From assembly GCA_963832445.1 (NCBI GenBank), contig CAWHUM010000012.1:124001-188000 (forward strand): a stretch of 64,000 bases of DNA, written 5' to 3'. Origin of the DNA: AWTP1-13 sp963832445. Its GTDB lineage: Bacteria; Pseudomonadota; Alphaproteobacteria; Rhizobiales; Hyphomicrobiaceae. The position numbers were made by a program, and so were the translations under genes. The notes below the pieces were generated by a model. It had not been told where the DNA came from. It worked only from the letters and a program-made list of their open reading frames with translations, and made no database searches. Below, one piece after another: positions 15,795 to 24,834 of this stretch (the first letter of the stretch is position 1; each line of letters begins with the position of its first letter).

Positions 15795-16463
15795 TCAGTG
15801 CTCGCGCGCCAGCCTTTCCAGCGCCGGGCGATCATTGATCGCGATGTTACCGCGTGCCGAGGATATCCAGCCGCGGCGCTGGAATTCGGACAGGATGCGG
15901 CTCACCACCTCGCGCGCCGAGCCGAGCTCGGACGCCAGCTGTTGCTGGGTGGCCGCGACATGGTCGGCGCCGTGCGACAGCTCCAGCAGCTTATACGCAA
16001 GGCGGATGTCCATGCGCGAGAACGCCACCTCCTCGATAATGTGAAACAGCTCGGTGACGCGGGTGCTGAAGGCGGTGAACACGAAGCGGCGGAACTCGGG
16101 GGAGCGCGCGATCAGGTCGTCGAAAGTCGCGCGGGGAATGGCAACCGCGCGGATGTCGGTCTCGGCCACAGCCTCGGCGGGGTAGTCCTCGTAGCCCATC
16201 AGGCAGGCGGTGGTGAGCGCGCAGCTCTCGCCTGCCGCCACCCGATAGAGCACGATCTCGCGCCCCGACTCCGACACCTGCTGCACGCGTATGCTGCCCT
16301 CGAGCAGCAGCAGGTAGCTCTCGGGCGCCTGGCCTGGGCCATAGATCCGGCTGCCCGCCGGCAGGGTGACGATGGAGCTGCTCGTGGCGAGCGTGGCGAC
16401 CAGATCTTGCCCGAGCCGTGTCAACCCGGGGAACTGGCTGATCCATCCGCTTCCTTGCGCCAT
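15795..16463 (-). CDS. Crp/Fnr family transcriptional regulator
   Basis: A 222-residue regulator: an N-terminal cyclic-nucleotide-binding fold, a long dimer helix, and a C-terminal winged helix with TQQQLASELGSAREVVSRILSEFQRRGWI. There is no N-terminal Cys cluster of the Fnr kind, so no 4Fe-4S sensing. Two cysteines, Cys81 and Cys87, lie in GESCALTTACLMG and could act as a thiol switch, which would suit a sulfur-linked target. AGGAG precedes the ATG. It lies upstream of the DUF2892-YeeE operon on the same strand with a matching dyad between them, so it is the likely regulator. Confidence 0.88.
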   Translation of the reverse strand: MAQGSGWISQFPGLTRLGQDLVATLATSSSIVTLPAGSRIYGPGQAPESYLLLLEGSIRVQQVSESGREIVLYRVAAGESCALTTACLMGYEDYPAEAVAETDIRAVAIPRATFDDLIARSPEFRRFVFTAFSTRVTELFHIIEEVAFSRMDIRLAYKLLELSHGADHVAATQQQLASELGSAREVVSRILSEFQRRGWISSARGNIAINDRPALERLAREH

Positions 16464-16498
16464 CCTTGCTCTCCTGTGGCGCTCAACGCTGCGGACGG

Positions 16499-19015
16499 CT
16501 ATTGCGGCTTGATGCCCAGCATGCGGCTGAGGAGGCCTGGCTTGCTGCCACCGTTCGCTGCCTTTGGAGCCGCGGCGGCGCGCGTGGTGTTCGTGGCGGC
16601 TGAGGGCATTTGCGCCCCGGACGGCTGCCTCTCCGGCACCTTGCCGAGCGCGGCGAGGATGCGCTCGGGCGTGAAGGGTTGGGCGAACACCTTGGCGTTG
16701 AAGGGGCGCAGCGCGTCGTTGATGGCGTTCATGATGGCCGCCGGCGCCCCCGCCGTGCCGGCCTCGCCGGCGCCCTTGGCGCCGAGCAGTGATTCCTTGG
16801 TCGGCGTCTCGACGTGGCCGACCTCGATGTCGGGCATCTCGGCCGCCATCGGCACCAGATAGTCGGCCATGGAGCCGATCATCAGCTGGCCCTCGGGCGA
16901 GTAGATGCAGTGCTCGTAGAGCGCCCCGCCGATGCCTTGCACGATGCCGCCGCGCACCTGCTCGTCGACCAGCAGCGGGTTGATGATGCGCCCGCAGTCC
17001 TCCACGCACCACAGCTTCAACAGCGTCACCATGCCGGTGTCGACGTCCACTTCCAGCGAGCAGCACTGCACGCCGTTGGTGAAGGCGAAGGGGTACTCCT
17101 TGGTGATGAAGTGCCGCGTCTGCATGAGTTCCCGCGGCAGGTCGGGCGGCAAGGTGTCGCCGCGGAAGTAGACGATGCGGGCAAGCTCGGCGAGCGGCAT
17201 GCGCGCGGTGCCCGTAGCGCGCTCGACGATCTCGCCGTTGACGAGGTCGAGGGTATCGGGCTGCGCCTGCAGCATGGCGCCGGCCACCTTCAGCGCCGCC
17301 TCCTTCACCGCAATGCCGGACTGCAGCGCGGACTCGCCGCCGATGCCGGCGCCGCGGCATGCCCAGGTGCCGCCGCCGTAGGGGGTGGTGAGCGTGTCGC
17401 CGGTGACGACGCGCACCTGCTCGATGGGCACGCCCACACCCTCGGCCACGATCTGGCGGATGATGGCCTCGGTGCCCTGGCCCTGCTCGGTGACGCCGGT
17501 GGCCGCTACGACGGAGCCGTCGGGGTCGATGCGCACGGTGCAGCCGTCCTGCGCCGAAATGCGCGCGCCGCCGATGCCGTACATGAAGGGGCTTGGGTTG
17601 GTCAGCTCGATGAAGCTGGCCAAGCCGATGCCGCGGTGGATGCCTTTGCCGCGCAGCCGCTCCTGCTCGGCCCGCAGGCTGGGGTAGTCGATCATGGCGA
17701 TGAGCTTGTCGAGCGAGGCGATGTGCGAGAGCCCCTCGAACTTCATGCCTGCAGGCGAGGTGCGCGGGTAGGTGCCGTCGGCCATCAGGTTGCGGCGGCG
17801 GAACTCGACCGGGTCGAGGCCGGCGGCTTCGGCGGCGAGGTCCACCAGGCCTTCGGTGACCGCCGTGGCGATGGGGTGGCCGACGGCACGGTACTGGCAG
17901 GTGGGCGTCTTGTTCTGCAGCACCACCGTGGTCTTGGCGCGATAGTTGCCAAAGTCGTAGGGCCCGCCGACCAGGTTCACCACCTGGTTCCCCTCCACCG
18001 CACTGGTGCGCGGGTAGACCGAATAGGGGCCGATGCCGGTAAGGTCGTCGATGTCAATGGCGGTGATGCGTCCCTCGCCGTCGATGGCCATGCGGCTCTT
18101 GATGCGGTGGTCGCGGGCGTGGATGTCGGTGGAGAAGCTTTCCAGCCGGTCGGCGATGAACTTCACCGGCCGGCCCATGACCTTGGCGATGACAGCTGTC
18201 GCCACCTCGTCCGGGTAGACGTGCACCTTGATGCCGTAGCTGCCGCCGATGTCGCTGCAGATCACGCGTACATCGCCCTCGGGCATGCGCATCTGCTGGG
18301 CGAACACGCCCTGCATCATGTGCGGCGCCTGGGTGGCGTGGTAGACGGTGAGCTTGGCGCTAGCGCGGTTGTAGTCGGCCAGGATCGAGCGCGGTTCCAC
18401 TGTGGCACCGGTGTGGCGGCCGGTGTGGAAGGTCGCCTCCACGACCTTGTGCGCGGCGGCGAATGCCTCGTCCACCTTGCCGCTCTCGTTGACGCGCTGG
18501 AAGCACAGGTTATCGCCGAGGTCCGGGTGGATCACGGGCGTGCCGGGGCCGAGCGCCGTCTCCATGTCGACCACGGCCGGCAGCGGCTCGTAAGTGACGT
18601 TCACCTTGGCAACGGCGTCCTCGGCCATGGCCCGGGTCTCGGCCACCACAGCGGCCACCGCTTCGCCGACCCAGGTGGCGCGCTCGATCGGCAGCGGCCG
18701 CTGCGGGGCAGATTTCATGCCCTTCAAGTGCGCGAGGGTGGCCACCCAGGGCTGGCAGTGCGCCTCGAGATCTCGCCCCGTGAAGACGCGCAGCACCCCC
18801 GGCATTTCGAGCGCCGCCGCCGCGTCGATGCCAACTATCTTGGCATGCGCGTGCGGGCTCCTGACGTAGGCCACATGCACCATGCGTGGCAGCACCACGT
18901 CGTCGACGTACTGGCCGCGTCCCTCAACGAGCTTCTTGGTGTTGGGGCGCGGCAGCGACTTGCCGATGTAGGAGTTCGGCCGGTCGACGGAGCGGCGATC
19001 GATGATCTCGTTCAC
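16499..19015 (-). CDS. Molybdopterin-binding large subunit, xanthine dehydrogenase/CoxL family
   Basis: An 838-residue molybdenum hydroxylase catalytic subunit. The N-terminal SYIGKSLPRPNTKKLVEGRGQYVDDV, the SDIGGSYGIKVH region near 255-265 and the C-terminal GAKGAGEAGTAGAP with the catalytic Glu are all present. The loop over the active site reads QYRAVGHP (residues 374-381). It is neither the AYRCSFR of true CO dehydrogenase nor the AYRGAGR of form II, so this should be a hydroxylase of an organic substrate, not a CO oxidiser. After the catalytic domain there is a Ala/Ser/Pro-rich linker and a short hydrophobic-basic tail, KPGLLSRMLGIKPQ. The GTG start overlaps the stop of the 2Fe-2S gene. 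Confidence 0.9.
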   Translation of the reverse strand: MNEIIDRRSVDRPNSYIGKSLPRPNTKKLVEGRGQYVDDVVLPRMVHVAYVRSPHAHAKIVGIDAAAALEMPGVLRVFTGRDLEAHCQPWVATLAHLKGMKSAPQRPLPIERATWVGEAVAAVVAETRAMAEDAVAKVNVTYEPLPAVVDMETALGPGTPVIHPDLGDNLCFQRVNESGKVDEAFAAAHKVVEATFHTGRHTGATVEPRSILADYNRASAKLTVYHATQAPHMMQGVFAQQMRMPEGDVRVICSDIGGSYGIKVHVYPDEVATAVIAKVMGRPVKFIADRLESFSTDIHARDHRIKSRMAIDGEGRITAIDIDDLTGIGPYSVYPRTSAVEGNQVVNLVGGPYDFGNYRAKTTVVLQNKTPTCQYRAVGHPIATAVTEGLVDLAAEAAGLDPVEFRRRNLMADGTYPRTSPAGMKFEGLSHIASLDKLIAMIDYPSLRAEQERLRGKGIHRGIGLASFIELTNPSPFMYGIGGARISAQDGCTVRIDPDGSVVAATGVTEQGQGTEAIIRQIVAEGVGVPIEQVRVVTGDTLTTPYGGGTWACRGAGIGGESALQSGIAVKEAALKVAGAMLQAQPDTLDLVNGEIVERATGTARMPLAELARIVYFRGDTLPPDLPRELMQTRHFITKEYPFAFTNGVQCCSLEVDVDTGMVTLLKLWCVEDCGRIINPLLVDEQVRGGIVQGIGGALYEHCIYSPEGQLMIGSMADYLVPMAAEMPDIEVGHVETPTKESLLGAKGAGEAGTAGAPAAIMNAINDALRPFNAKVFAQPFTPERILAALGKVPERQPSGAQMPSAATNTTRAAAAPKAANGGSKPGLLSRMLGIKPQ

Positions 19016-19511
19016 GGCGCGGCCTTTCCGCTGCCCTGGCCGTTGCGCTTCGCGGCCACCGTCTCCACCGCGTCGACGATGGCGTGGTACCCCGTGCAGC
19101 GGCAGTAGTTGCCGGAGATGTGCTCGCGGATCTCCTCGCGCGTCGGCGCCGGGTTGGCTTTGAGCAGGTCGGCCGCGGTGAGCAGCATGCCCGGCGTGCA
19201 GTAGCCGCACTGGGATGCATTGCGGGCGATGAAGGCCTCCTGCAGGTCGCGGATCTCGCCGAGTCCGACACGCCCTCGATTGTCTCGACCTTGGCGCCCT
19301 CCAGCGATGCCGCGAGCACCAGGCAGCCGCGCACGATGGCGCCGTCGACGCGCACCGTGCAGGCGCCGCAGAAGCCGTGCTCGCAGCCCGCGTGCGCGCC
19401 CATCAGTCCGAGGTCGAGACGCAGGAAGTCGACGAGATGCCGGCGCGCCTCGATGCGGCGTGAAATGCGCTCGCCGTTGACGGTCAGCGTGACGTTCACC
19501 TCTTGGCTCAT
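19012..19511 (-). CDS. 2Fe-2S subunit of molybdenum hydroxylase (CoxS-like), frameshifted
   Basis: The electron-transfer subunit of the same enzyme, about 166 residues when reconstructed. The plant-type cluster motif CEHGFCGAC has Cys43, Cys48 and Cys51. After VETIEGVSDS, near 19258, one base seems missing and the family sequence continues in another frame: GEIRDLQEAF, SQCGYCTPGM and NYCRCTGYH, giving the second 2Fe-2S cluster. That frame ends in TGA at 19012-19014, overlapping the GTG of the large subunit, exactly as expected for translational coupling. Both cluster sites are whole, so sequencing error is more likely than decay. Confidence 0.8.
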
Positions 19512-20383
19512 GCGGCGCGCGCCTCCTCGATGCCGGCGAGACGGCGTAGCGCGCGCCCCAGCAGCACGCGCGCCAGATGCCGTTTCATCTCACGCCCGCC
19601 GTGCTGGTCGGCCGGCGGATCGAGATCGCCGTCGAGCGCGGTTTGGGCTGTGGCGGTGGTGCCAGGGAGCACCTGCTGGCCGCTGATGGCTGCCATTGCC
19701 TGATCCGCCAGCACTGGGCCGTCGCCGACGCCGAAAAACACGAAGCGCGGATCGACAAGCGTGCTGCCGGTGACCTTGGCCTTCGCCACCACGCCGGCCA
19801 TGGCATAGTCGCCCGAGCGGCGCGCCAGCTCGAGGATGGTGCTGCGATCGCCGGTCTTGGCGACAGGGAACTCGACCGCGGCGATCAGCTCGTTGGGCTT
19901 CAGCGCGGTGTCGTAGAGCCCGGTGAAGAACTCTGATGCTGGAATGCGCCGCTCGTCGGCGGCGTTGCACGCAACGATCATGGCATCGAGCGCCACGCAG
20001 CACGCCGGCAGCTCGGCCGCCGGATCGGCAAACGCCAGCGAGCCGCCGATGGTGCCGCGGTTGCGGATGGCGGGATGGGCGATCAGCGGCACGGCCTCCG
20101 CAAGCAGGGGCACGTGCTGGCGCAGCAGCTCGTTGCGCCCTAGCTCGGCATGGGTGGTGAGCGCGCCGACCCGGACCACAGGGCCCGACTGCGTGATGCC
20201 GCGCAGCTCGCGCACGCGCGAGATATCGATCAGCGTGTTGGGCTCGGAGAGGCGGAAGGCGAGTGTGGCGAGCAGGCTCTGGCCGCCAGCCAGCAGCCTG
20301 GCGTCCGGCCCGGCGTCGCGCCAGAGCTGGAAGGCATCGGTAAGCGTGGCCGCGCGCACGTAGCTGAATGGCGGCGCCTTCAT
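19508..20383 (-). CDS. FAD-binding subunit of molybdenum hydroxylase (CoxM-like)
   Basis: A 291-residue FAD subunit. The two flavin motifs are LLAGGQSLLA near residues 31-40 and the TIGGSLAFADP region near 110-120, both in the expected places, and the C-terminal CODH-FAD domain follows. It starts at 20383 with MKAPPFSYVRAATL. The order FAD, 2Fe-2S, Mo with four-base overlaps matches cox-type operons. It passes electrons from the iron-sulfur subunit to an acceptor, probably a quinone or NAD. A 26-base palindromic repeat lies 26 bases upstream of the start. Confidence 0.9.
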   Translation of the reverse strand: MKAPPFSYVRAATLTDAFQLWRDAGPDARLLAGGQSLLATLAFRLSEPNTLIDISRVRELRGITQSGPVVRVGALTTHAELGRNELLRQHVPLLAEAVPLIAHPAIRNRGTIGGSLAFADPAAELPACCVALDAMIVACNAADERRIPASEFFTGLYDTALKPNELIAAVEFPVAKTGDRSTILELARRSGDYAMAGVVAKAKVTGSTLVDPRFVFFGVGDGPVLADQAMAAISGQQVLPGTTATAQTALDGDLDPPADQHGGREMKRHLARVLLGRALRRLAGIEEARAA

Positions 20384-20408
20384 TGCGGGGCATTCCCTCA
20401 TTTTTGGC

Positions 20409-20434
20409 GTGTCAGACTCTCCGGGTCCGACACC
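20409..20434. repeat. Palindromic repeat, GTGTCAGAC family (copy 1)
   Basis: GTGTCAGAC, then 8 bases, then GTCCGACACC: an imperfect copy of the palindrome found twice near 29.3 kb. It lies just upstream of the FAD subunit start. Confidence 0.6.
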
Positions 20435-20610
20435 GTTGCACCACGCCTGATGACCGACGTGACGCATATCAGTTTGCGTTAGGGCGTCGAAGCCCGAGGC
20501 GCGACACCTTCTTGCGCAGTCTACGGGCCGATCCTACCTTCAACAAGGACGGGATCACCCTTCGGGTTCATTGCATGCGGCTATCGATATTGCATGGATT
20601 GGATGCGCAT

Positions 20611-21342
20611 ATGGCTGATCGATGGTTTCCCTGGCTCGCGAAAGCCTGCCTTGCGGCCGGCGCTGTCTTTGTCCTCGGCATGGTCACGTTGGGGCTGCCT
20701 GGGGGATTCTTTGTGGAGCTTGTCATCGGGCTGGGCCGGAGAGTGCCGCCCGACGGCGCGTGGCCGATGGCAATCGAGATTTCGGCCGTGGGGTCCCTGC
20801 TGATCGTGCCGGCAAGCCTCGCCGTTCGCCTGCTTGGGCCCAATCTGGCCGGGTGGGGGCATGCATGGGCGACGGCGGCGATCGCGTTCGCCGCAACCGC
20901 ACTGTTCGCCCTGTATGCATCTTCCGACCGATCGTCGGCGCAGCAAGGGCCCGAAATGCTCGCCAGCCTCGTCGTTTTCGACATCGCCCGCGAGGCGCCC
21001 TTCATTGCGGTGGGCAGCGGCCAGCACCGCTTCACGCTCAACTTCGCTGCCAGTGGCTCCGGCGGCGTGCTCTTGTCCGCCTCGGGCGATATCGACGCCA
21101 TGTCCCCGGTGCGGGGAGCGCAGGCAGGCCAGCCCATTCGGTTCGACGCGCAATACAGCGTCACCACCTTCCTCAGCCTCTATCCGGGCGATCACGCCGT
21201 CATCCGCAATACGCTCGGCTACTTCATGCAGCTGAAGATCGTCTCGGCGACATCGAAAGGATACGAGGGAGATACGCAGGACGCGGTAATTTTCGAGTAT
21301 CAGATCAACGAGGGTAAGTGGCCGGGGTTCAAGGCCTTGTAG
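20611..21342 (+). CDS. Predicted membrane protein of unknown function
   Basis: About 243 residues. Three or four membrane segments fill the first 120 residues (ACLAAGAVFVLGMVTLGL, FFVELVIGLG, AVGSLLIVPASLAVRLL and AWATAAIAFAATALFALYA). A C-terminal domain of about 115 residues follows that looks beta-rich and extracytoplasmic (FIAVGSGQHRFTLNFAASG, YSVTTFLSLYPGD, VIFEYQINEGKWP). The start is uncertain: ATG at 20611 gives MADRWFPWLAKACL, ATG at 20575 would add 12 residues, and neither has a good Shine-Dalgarno. It is convergent with the dioxygenase. I do not recognise the family. Confidence 0.5.
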   Translation: MADRWFPWLAKACLAAGAVFVLGMVTLGLPGGFFVELVIGLGRRVPPDGAWPMAIEISAVGSLLIVPASLAVRLLGPNLAGWGHAWATAAIAFAATALFALYASSDRSSAQQGPEMLASLVVFDIAREAPFIAVGSGQHRFTLNFAASGSGGVLLSASGDIDAMSPVRGAQAGQPIRFDAQYSVTTFLSLYPGDHAVIRNTLGYFMQLKIVSATSKGYEGDTQDAVIFEYQINEGKWPGFKAL

Positions 21343-21424
21343 CGCCGGCCAGCGGGTGCGTCGCGGACTTGGATGCGCGGGTGCCAGGCCCACAGGAGCT
21401 GGCACCCACCCGGCACGCCTTCCA

Positions 21425-22429
21425 CTACTTGCGGAACAGGCCGCCCAGGATGCCGCCCTTCTTCTCCTTCTCGGCGGCCAGCATCTCCGGCGGCGGAGCA
21501 CCATATGACCCGGTGGACTTGCCGTTGCCAGCGGTTACCTGGCCCGGGTCGGCACCGACGCGGCCGGCGCGACGGTCGGCCTCGCTCTCGCGCGCCAGGC
21601 TGAAATCGAAGTGAATGCTGGGCAGGCCTTTGACGGGCGAGGCTGGATCGCTGTTCTTCACTTCCACCACCAAGTCGCCCGAGGCGCCGAACACCACGTC
21701 GTCATCCAGGTGCTCGTCGCCGGCCAGATAGAGCGCAGTCACCAGCTCGCGGTAGCCAGGCGCGCTGATGAGGAAGTGGATGTGCGCGGGGCGCTTGCCG
21801 TGGCGCTTCTGGGCCATGACCATCTTGCCGACCGGGCCGTCGAGCGGGATGAAGTAGCCGAGCGGCCGCACCGTGCGCAGGAGATAGTTGCCTTTGTCGT
21901 CGGCGCGGAAGATGCCGCGGCAGTCGATCTCGTCGATGCTGTTCTGGATGTCGTAGCGGCCGTCCGCTGCCGTTTGCCATACCGTGACCTGGGCGCCCGG
22001 GAGCGGCGTGCCCTTGGCATCGCTGATGCGGCCGAAGAGGACCACCTCCTGCCCGCCCTTGTCGATCTTGGCGATGGTCGCGCCCGGCTCGAATTTCGGC
22101 GTGTTCTCGCGGAAGAAGGGCCCCAGGAGGCTGGCGCCGGTCGCCTCTTCCATCTTGGTCTTGTCGTGCATGATGTTGACGAGCGCCGAGAGGCCGACGG
22201 TGTCGGAGAGCAGGATGAACTCCTGCCGCGCCGGGTTGCACATCTGGCCGACCTTGGTCATGAACTCGATACCGGCGATCCACTCGGCCGGCGTCAGCTT
22301 GACCTCGCGCGCGAAGGCGTGCAGGTGGCGCACGGCGGCTTCCATAACCTCCTTCATGCGCGGGTCGGGCGTGGTCGACATCTGCTCGATCACGACATCG
22401 GTGATGTTCTCGGGCGTGTATTCGCGCAT
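21425..22429 (-). CDS. Intradiol ring-cleavage dioxygenase (catechol / hydroxyquinol 1,2-dioxygenase family)
   Basis: A 334-residue non-heme Fe(III) dioxygenase. The four iron ligands are visible: Tyr159 (DGRYD), Tyr192 (PLGYFIP), His216 and His218 (RPAHIHF). The N-terminal helical dimer domain with ASLLGPFFREN places it with the catechol/hydroxyquinol 1,2-dioxygenases rather than protocatechuate 3,4-dioxygenases. It would open an ortho-diphenol to a muconate. Beyond residue 290 there is an unusual Gly/Ala/Pro linker and a short tail, KKGGILGGLFRK. It lies between the hydroxylase operon and the divergent solute-binding protein gene, so import, hydroxylation and cleavage can be linked. Confidence 0.9.
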   Translation of the reverse strand: MREYTPENITDVVIEQMSTTPDPRMKEVMEAAVRHLHAFAREVKLTPAEWIAGIEFMTKVGQMCNPARQEFILLSDTVGLSALVNIMHDKTKMEEATGASLLGPFFRENTPKFEPGATIAKIDKGGQEVVLFGRISDAKGTPLPGAQVTVWQTAADGRYDIQNSIDEIDCRGIFRADDKGNYLLRTVRPLGYFIPLDGPVGKMVMAQKRHGKRPAHIHFLISAPGYRELVTALYLAGDEHLDDDVVFGASGDLVVEVKNSDPASPVKGLPSIHFDFSLARESEADRRAGRVGADPGQVTAGNGKSTGSYGAPPPEMLAAEKEKKGGILGGLFRK

Positions 22430-22671
22430 TGGCGTTCTCCCTGTGGCGGCGGTCGCTCGGCTCGGGCGGTCCTCCGCCTATCGCGTAAACCGGTACACCT
22501 TTCAACCGAAGCCGGCGAGTATTTCGGCTAATGAAACACCAGCGATCAGCTGATGGCAGCGTCTTCCATGGGCCCAGGAGTGTCAAGCAAGGGGTTCGCC
22601 CTTGGCTTGGAAGGGCGGCCCGCATAGACTGCGCAAAAAAGAACAAGCGACGCTCACCGGGAGAGACGCCC

Positions 22672-23925
22672 ATGCAAAATCTGTCGTTATTGAGAATGTT
22701 CGCCGCGCTCGCGGCCATCGCCGGTTTGTGGCTGACGCCGCAGCCCGCCGCCGCGCAGGAGATCAAGATCGGCTACAGCATGGCCATGACCGGTGGGCTC
22801 GGTCCCAACGGCCAGTCGGCGCTGCTGGCCCAGAAGATCTGGGAGGAGGACATCAACAAGAAGGGCGGGCTGCTCGGCCGGCCGGTGAAGCTCGTCTTCT
22901 ACGACGACCAAACCAATCCTTCGACCGTGCCCGGCATCTACGCCAAGCTGCTCGACGTCGACAAGGCCGACCTGATCATCGGCGGCTACGGCACCAACAT
23001 GCTGGCGCCCGCCATGCCGCTCGTGATGCAGCGCCAGAAGATGTTCATCGGCCTCCTGGGGCTCGGCGTGAACAGCGAGTTCAACTATCCCAACTACTAC
23101 GTGATGATCCCGTCGGGCCCCGACCCGAAGCCAGCCTTCACCAAGGGCTTCTTCGATGTGGCCCTGGCCCAGAGCACCAAGCCCACGACAGTGGCGATCG
23201 TGGCCGCGGATGCCGAGTTCGCCCGCAATGCCGCCGATGGGGCACGCGAGAACGCCAACAAGGCGAAGCTGAAGATCGTCTACGACAAGACCTATCCGCC
23301 GCCGACCACGGACTTCGCGCCGATCGTGCGCGCCATCGCGGCCACCAATCCTGACATCGTCGTGGTGTGCTCCTATCCACCCGACTCGGTCGGCATGGTG
23401 CGGTCGGTGAACGAGCTAGGTTTCAAGCCCAAGATGATCGGCGGCGGCATGGTCGGGTTGCAGAACACCTCGATCAAGGCGCAGCTCGGGCCCCTGCTCA
23501 ACGGCTGGACCAACTACGATTTCTGGCTGCCGGTGCCGAAGATGATGTTTCCAGGAGTCGCGGACCTGATGAGCAGATATCAGGCCAGGGCAGGCGAGGC
23601 GAAGGTGGACCCGCTTGGCTACTACATGGCGCCGCTGGCGTATGCCCAGATGCAGGTGCTGGAGCAAGCCGTCCAGGCCACCAAGAGCATGGACGACAAG
23701 AAGCTCGCCGACTACATCCGCACCAACACCTTCAAGACGGTGGTGGGCGACATCAGGTTCGGCAAGGGCGGCGAGTGGGCCGAGTCGCGGGTGCTGCAGG
23801 TGCAGTTCCGCAACGTCAAGGGCAACGACGGAGCCCAGTTCAAGGGCGTCGACACGCAGGTGGTGGTGTCACCTCCCGACTATGCCTCGGGCGCGCTGGT
23901 CTATCCTTCGTTCGAAGGGAAATAG
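22672..23925 (+). CDS. ABC transporter substrate-binding protein, LivJ-like
   Basis: A 417-residue periplasmic solute-binding protein. A Sec signal peptide ends with PQPAAAQ near residue 28. The mature start EIKIGYSMAMTGGLGPNGQ, then VKLVFYDDQTNPS and YAKLLDVDKADLIIGGYGT, are typical of the LivJ/Leu-Ile-Val-binding fold. In alphaproteobacteria such proteins often bind aromatic acids or amides instead of amino acids. GGGAGAG precedes the ATG. It is divergent from the dioxygenase and convergent with the livF-like gene; the other four importer genes lie beyond on the opposite strand. Confidence 0.92.
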   Translation: MQNLSLLRMFAALAAIAGLWLTPQPAAAQEIKIGYSMAMTGGLGPNGQSALLAQKIWEEDINKKGGLLGRPVKLVFYDDQTNPSTVPGIYAKLLDVDKADLIIGGYGTNMLAPAMPLVMQRQKMFIGLLGLGVNSEFNYPNYYVMIPSGPDPKPAFTKGFFDVALAQSTKPTTVAIVAADAEFARNAADGARENANKAKLKIVYDKTYPPPTTDFAPIVRAIAATNPDIVVVCSYPPDSVGMVRSVNELGFKPKMIGGGMVGLQNTSIKAQLGPLLNGWTNYDFWLPVPKMMFPGVADLMSRYQARAGEAKVDPLGYYMAPLAYAQMQVLEQAVQATKSMDDKKLADYIRTNTFKTVVGDIRFGKGGEWAESRVLQVQFRNVKGNDGAQFKGVDTQVVVSPPDYASGALVYPSFEGK

Positions 23926-23938
23926 GTTGGACCCAGTT

Positions 23939-24090
23939 CCCTCTCCCCATCGTTCTTCACGATGGGGAGAGGGTTAGGGTGAGGGGCAGCCACCTAACTC
24001 CGGCGTTGGAGTATGCCGCTGCCCCTCACCCCGACCCTCTCCCCGCGCTGAATGAATGCGTGGCGAGGTGGGCGATGCGCGGGGAGAGGG
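23939..24090. terminator. Nested GC-rich hairpins between convergent genes
   Basis: CCCTCTCCCCATCG at 23939-23952 pairs perfectly with CGATGGGGAGAGGG at 23960-23973. It is followed by GGTGAGGGGCAGC and, further on, GCTGCCCCTCACC plus CCCTCTCCCCGCGC and GCGGGGAGAGGG, making a second, larger fold. The element sits between the convergent solute-binding and livF-like genes, so it can stop transcripts from both sides. The motif family recurs at 36.57, 60.74 and 60.85 kb. Confidence 0.6.
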
Positions 24091-24093
24091 GGA

Positions 24094-24834
24094 CTAAAGC
24101 CCCAGGTAGAACTTGCGGATCAGCTCGTTGTTGTTGAGCTCCTCCGCCGAACGGCCCTCGACCGCGATCTTGCCGTGCACGATGACGTAGCCGCGGTCGG
24201 CGATGCGCACGGCCTGCGTGAAGTTCTGCTCGGCCATCAGCACGGTGAGCTGGTACTTGTCCTTCAGCTCCTTGATGGCGTCGATGGTACGGGCCACCAG
24301 CAGCGGTGCCAGCCCGACCGACGGCTCGTCCACCAGTAGGATCCGAGGGGCCAGCATCAGCGCGCGGCCCAGCGCCAGCATCTGCTGCTCGCCGCCCGAG
24401 AGGCTGCCGGCGAGCTGGCCGCGCCGCTCGGCAAGCCGCGGGAACGTATCGAAGCACGTTGCGAGGTTGCGGCCCATCTGCTGGCGCGCCGAGCGGCGAT
24501 AGGCGCCGAGAAGCAGGTTCTCCTCCACCGTTAGCTTGGGAAACAGCCGCCGCCCCTCCGGCACCAGCGCGATGCCGAGATCGACGATCTGCTCGGTGGT
24601 GAGCTTGGTGAGATCATGGCGCACGCCGTCAATCTCGGCGACGATTGTGCCCGCGCTCGGCCGCACGATCCCCATGACGCACTTCATGAGGGTGCTCTTG
24701 CCGTTGCCGTTGGTGCCAAGCAGCACCACGGTCTCGGCCGGCGCGACGCTGAGTGAGACATCCTCGATCACGCGCACGGCGCCGTAGCCGGCATGCAGGC
24801 CCTGGATGGCGATGCTACTGGCCAAGGTAGGCAC
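24094..24834 (-). CDS. ABC transporter ATP-binding protein, LivF-like
   Basis: A 246-residue ATPase of a branched-chain-type importer. Walker A is GTNGNGKST, the Q-loop region is ALVPEGRRLFPKLTVEENL, the signature is LSGGEQQML and Walker B ends in ILLVDEPSVGL; VLMAEQNF holds the switch region. The EGRRLFPKLTVEENL segment is diagnostic of LivF. It overlaps the end of the LivG-like gene by 20 bases and is last in the livHMGF operon. Confidence 0.94.
   Translation of the reverse strand: MPTLASSIAIQGLHAGYGAVRVIEDVSLSVAPAETVVLLGTNGNGKSTLMKCVMGIVRPSAGTIVAEIDGVRHDLTKLTTEQIVDLGIALVPEGRRLFPKLTVEENLLLGAYRRSARQQMGRNLATCFDTFPRLAERRGQLAGSLSGGEQQMLALGRALMLAPRILLVDEPSVGLAPLLVARTIDAIKELKDKYQLTVLMAEQNFTQAVRIADRGYVIVHGKIAVEGRSAEELNNNELIRKFYLGL

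Noticed and set aside
16814..19108. Open frame of about 760 codons on the plus strand opposite the molybdenum hydroxylase
   Set aside because: Mirror of the hydroxylase codons; His/Val/Asp-rich low-information sequence.
16499..20383. Annotation as aerobic CO dehydrogenase
   Set aside because: The active-site loop is QYRAVGHP, not AYRCSFR; the order alone is not enough.
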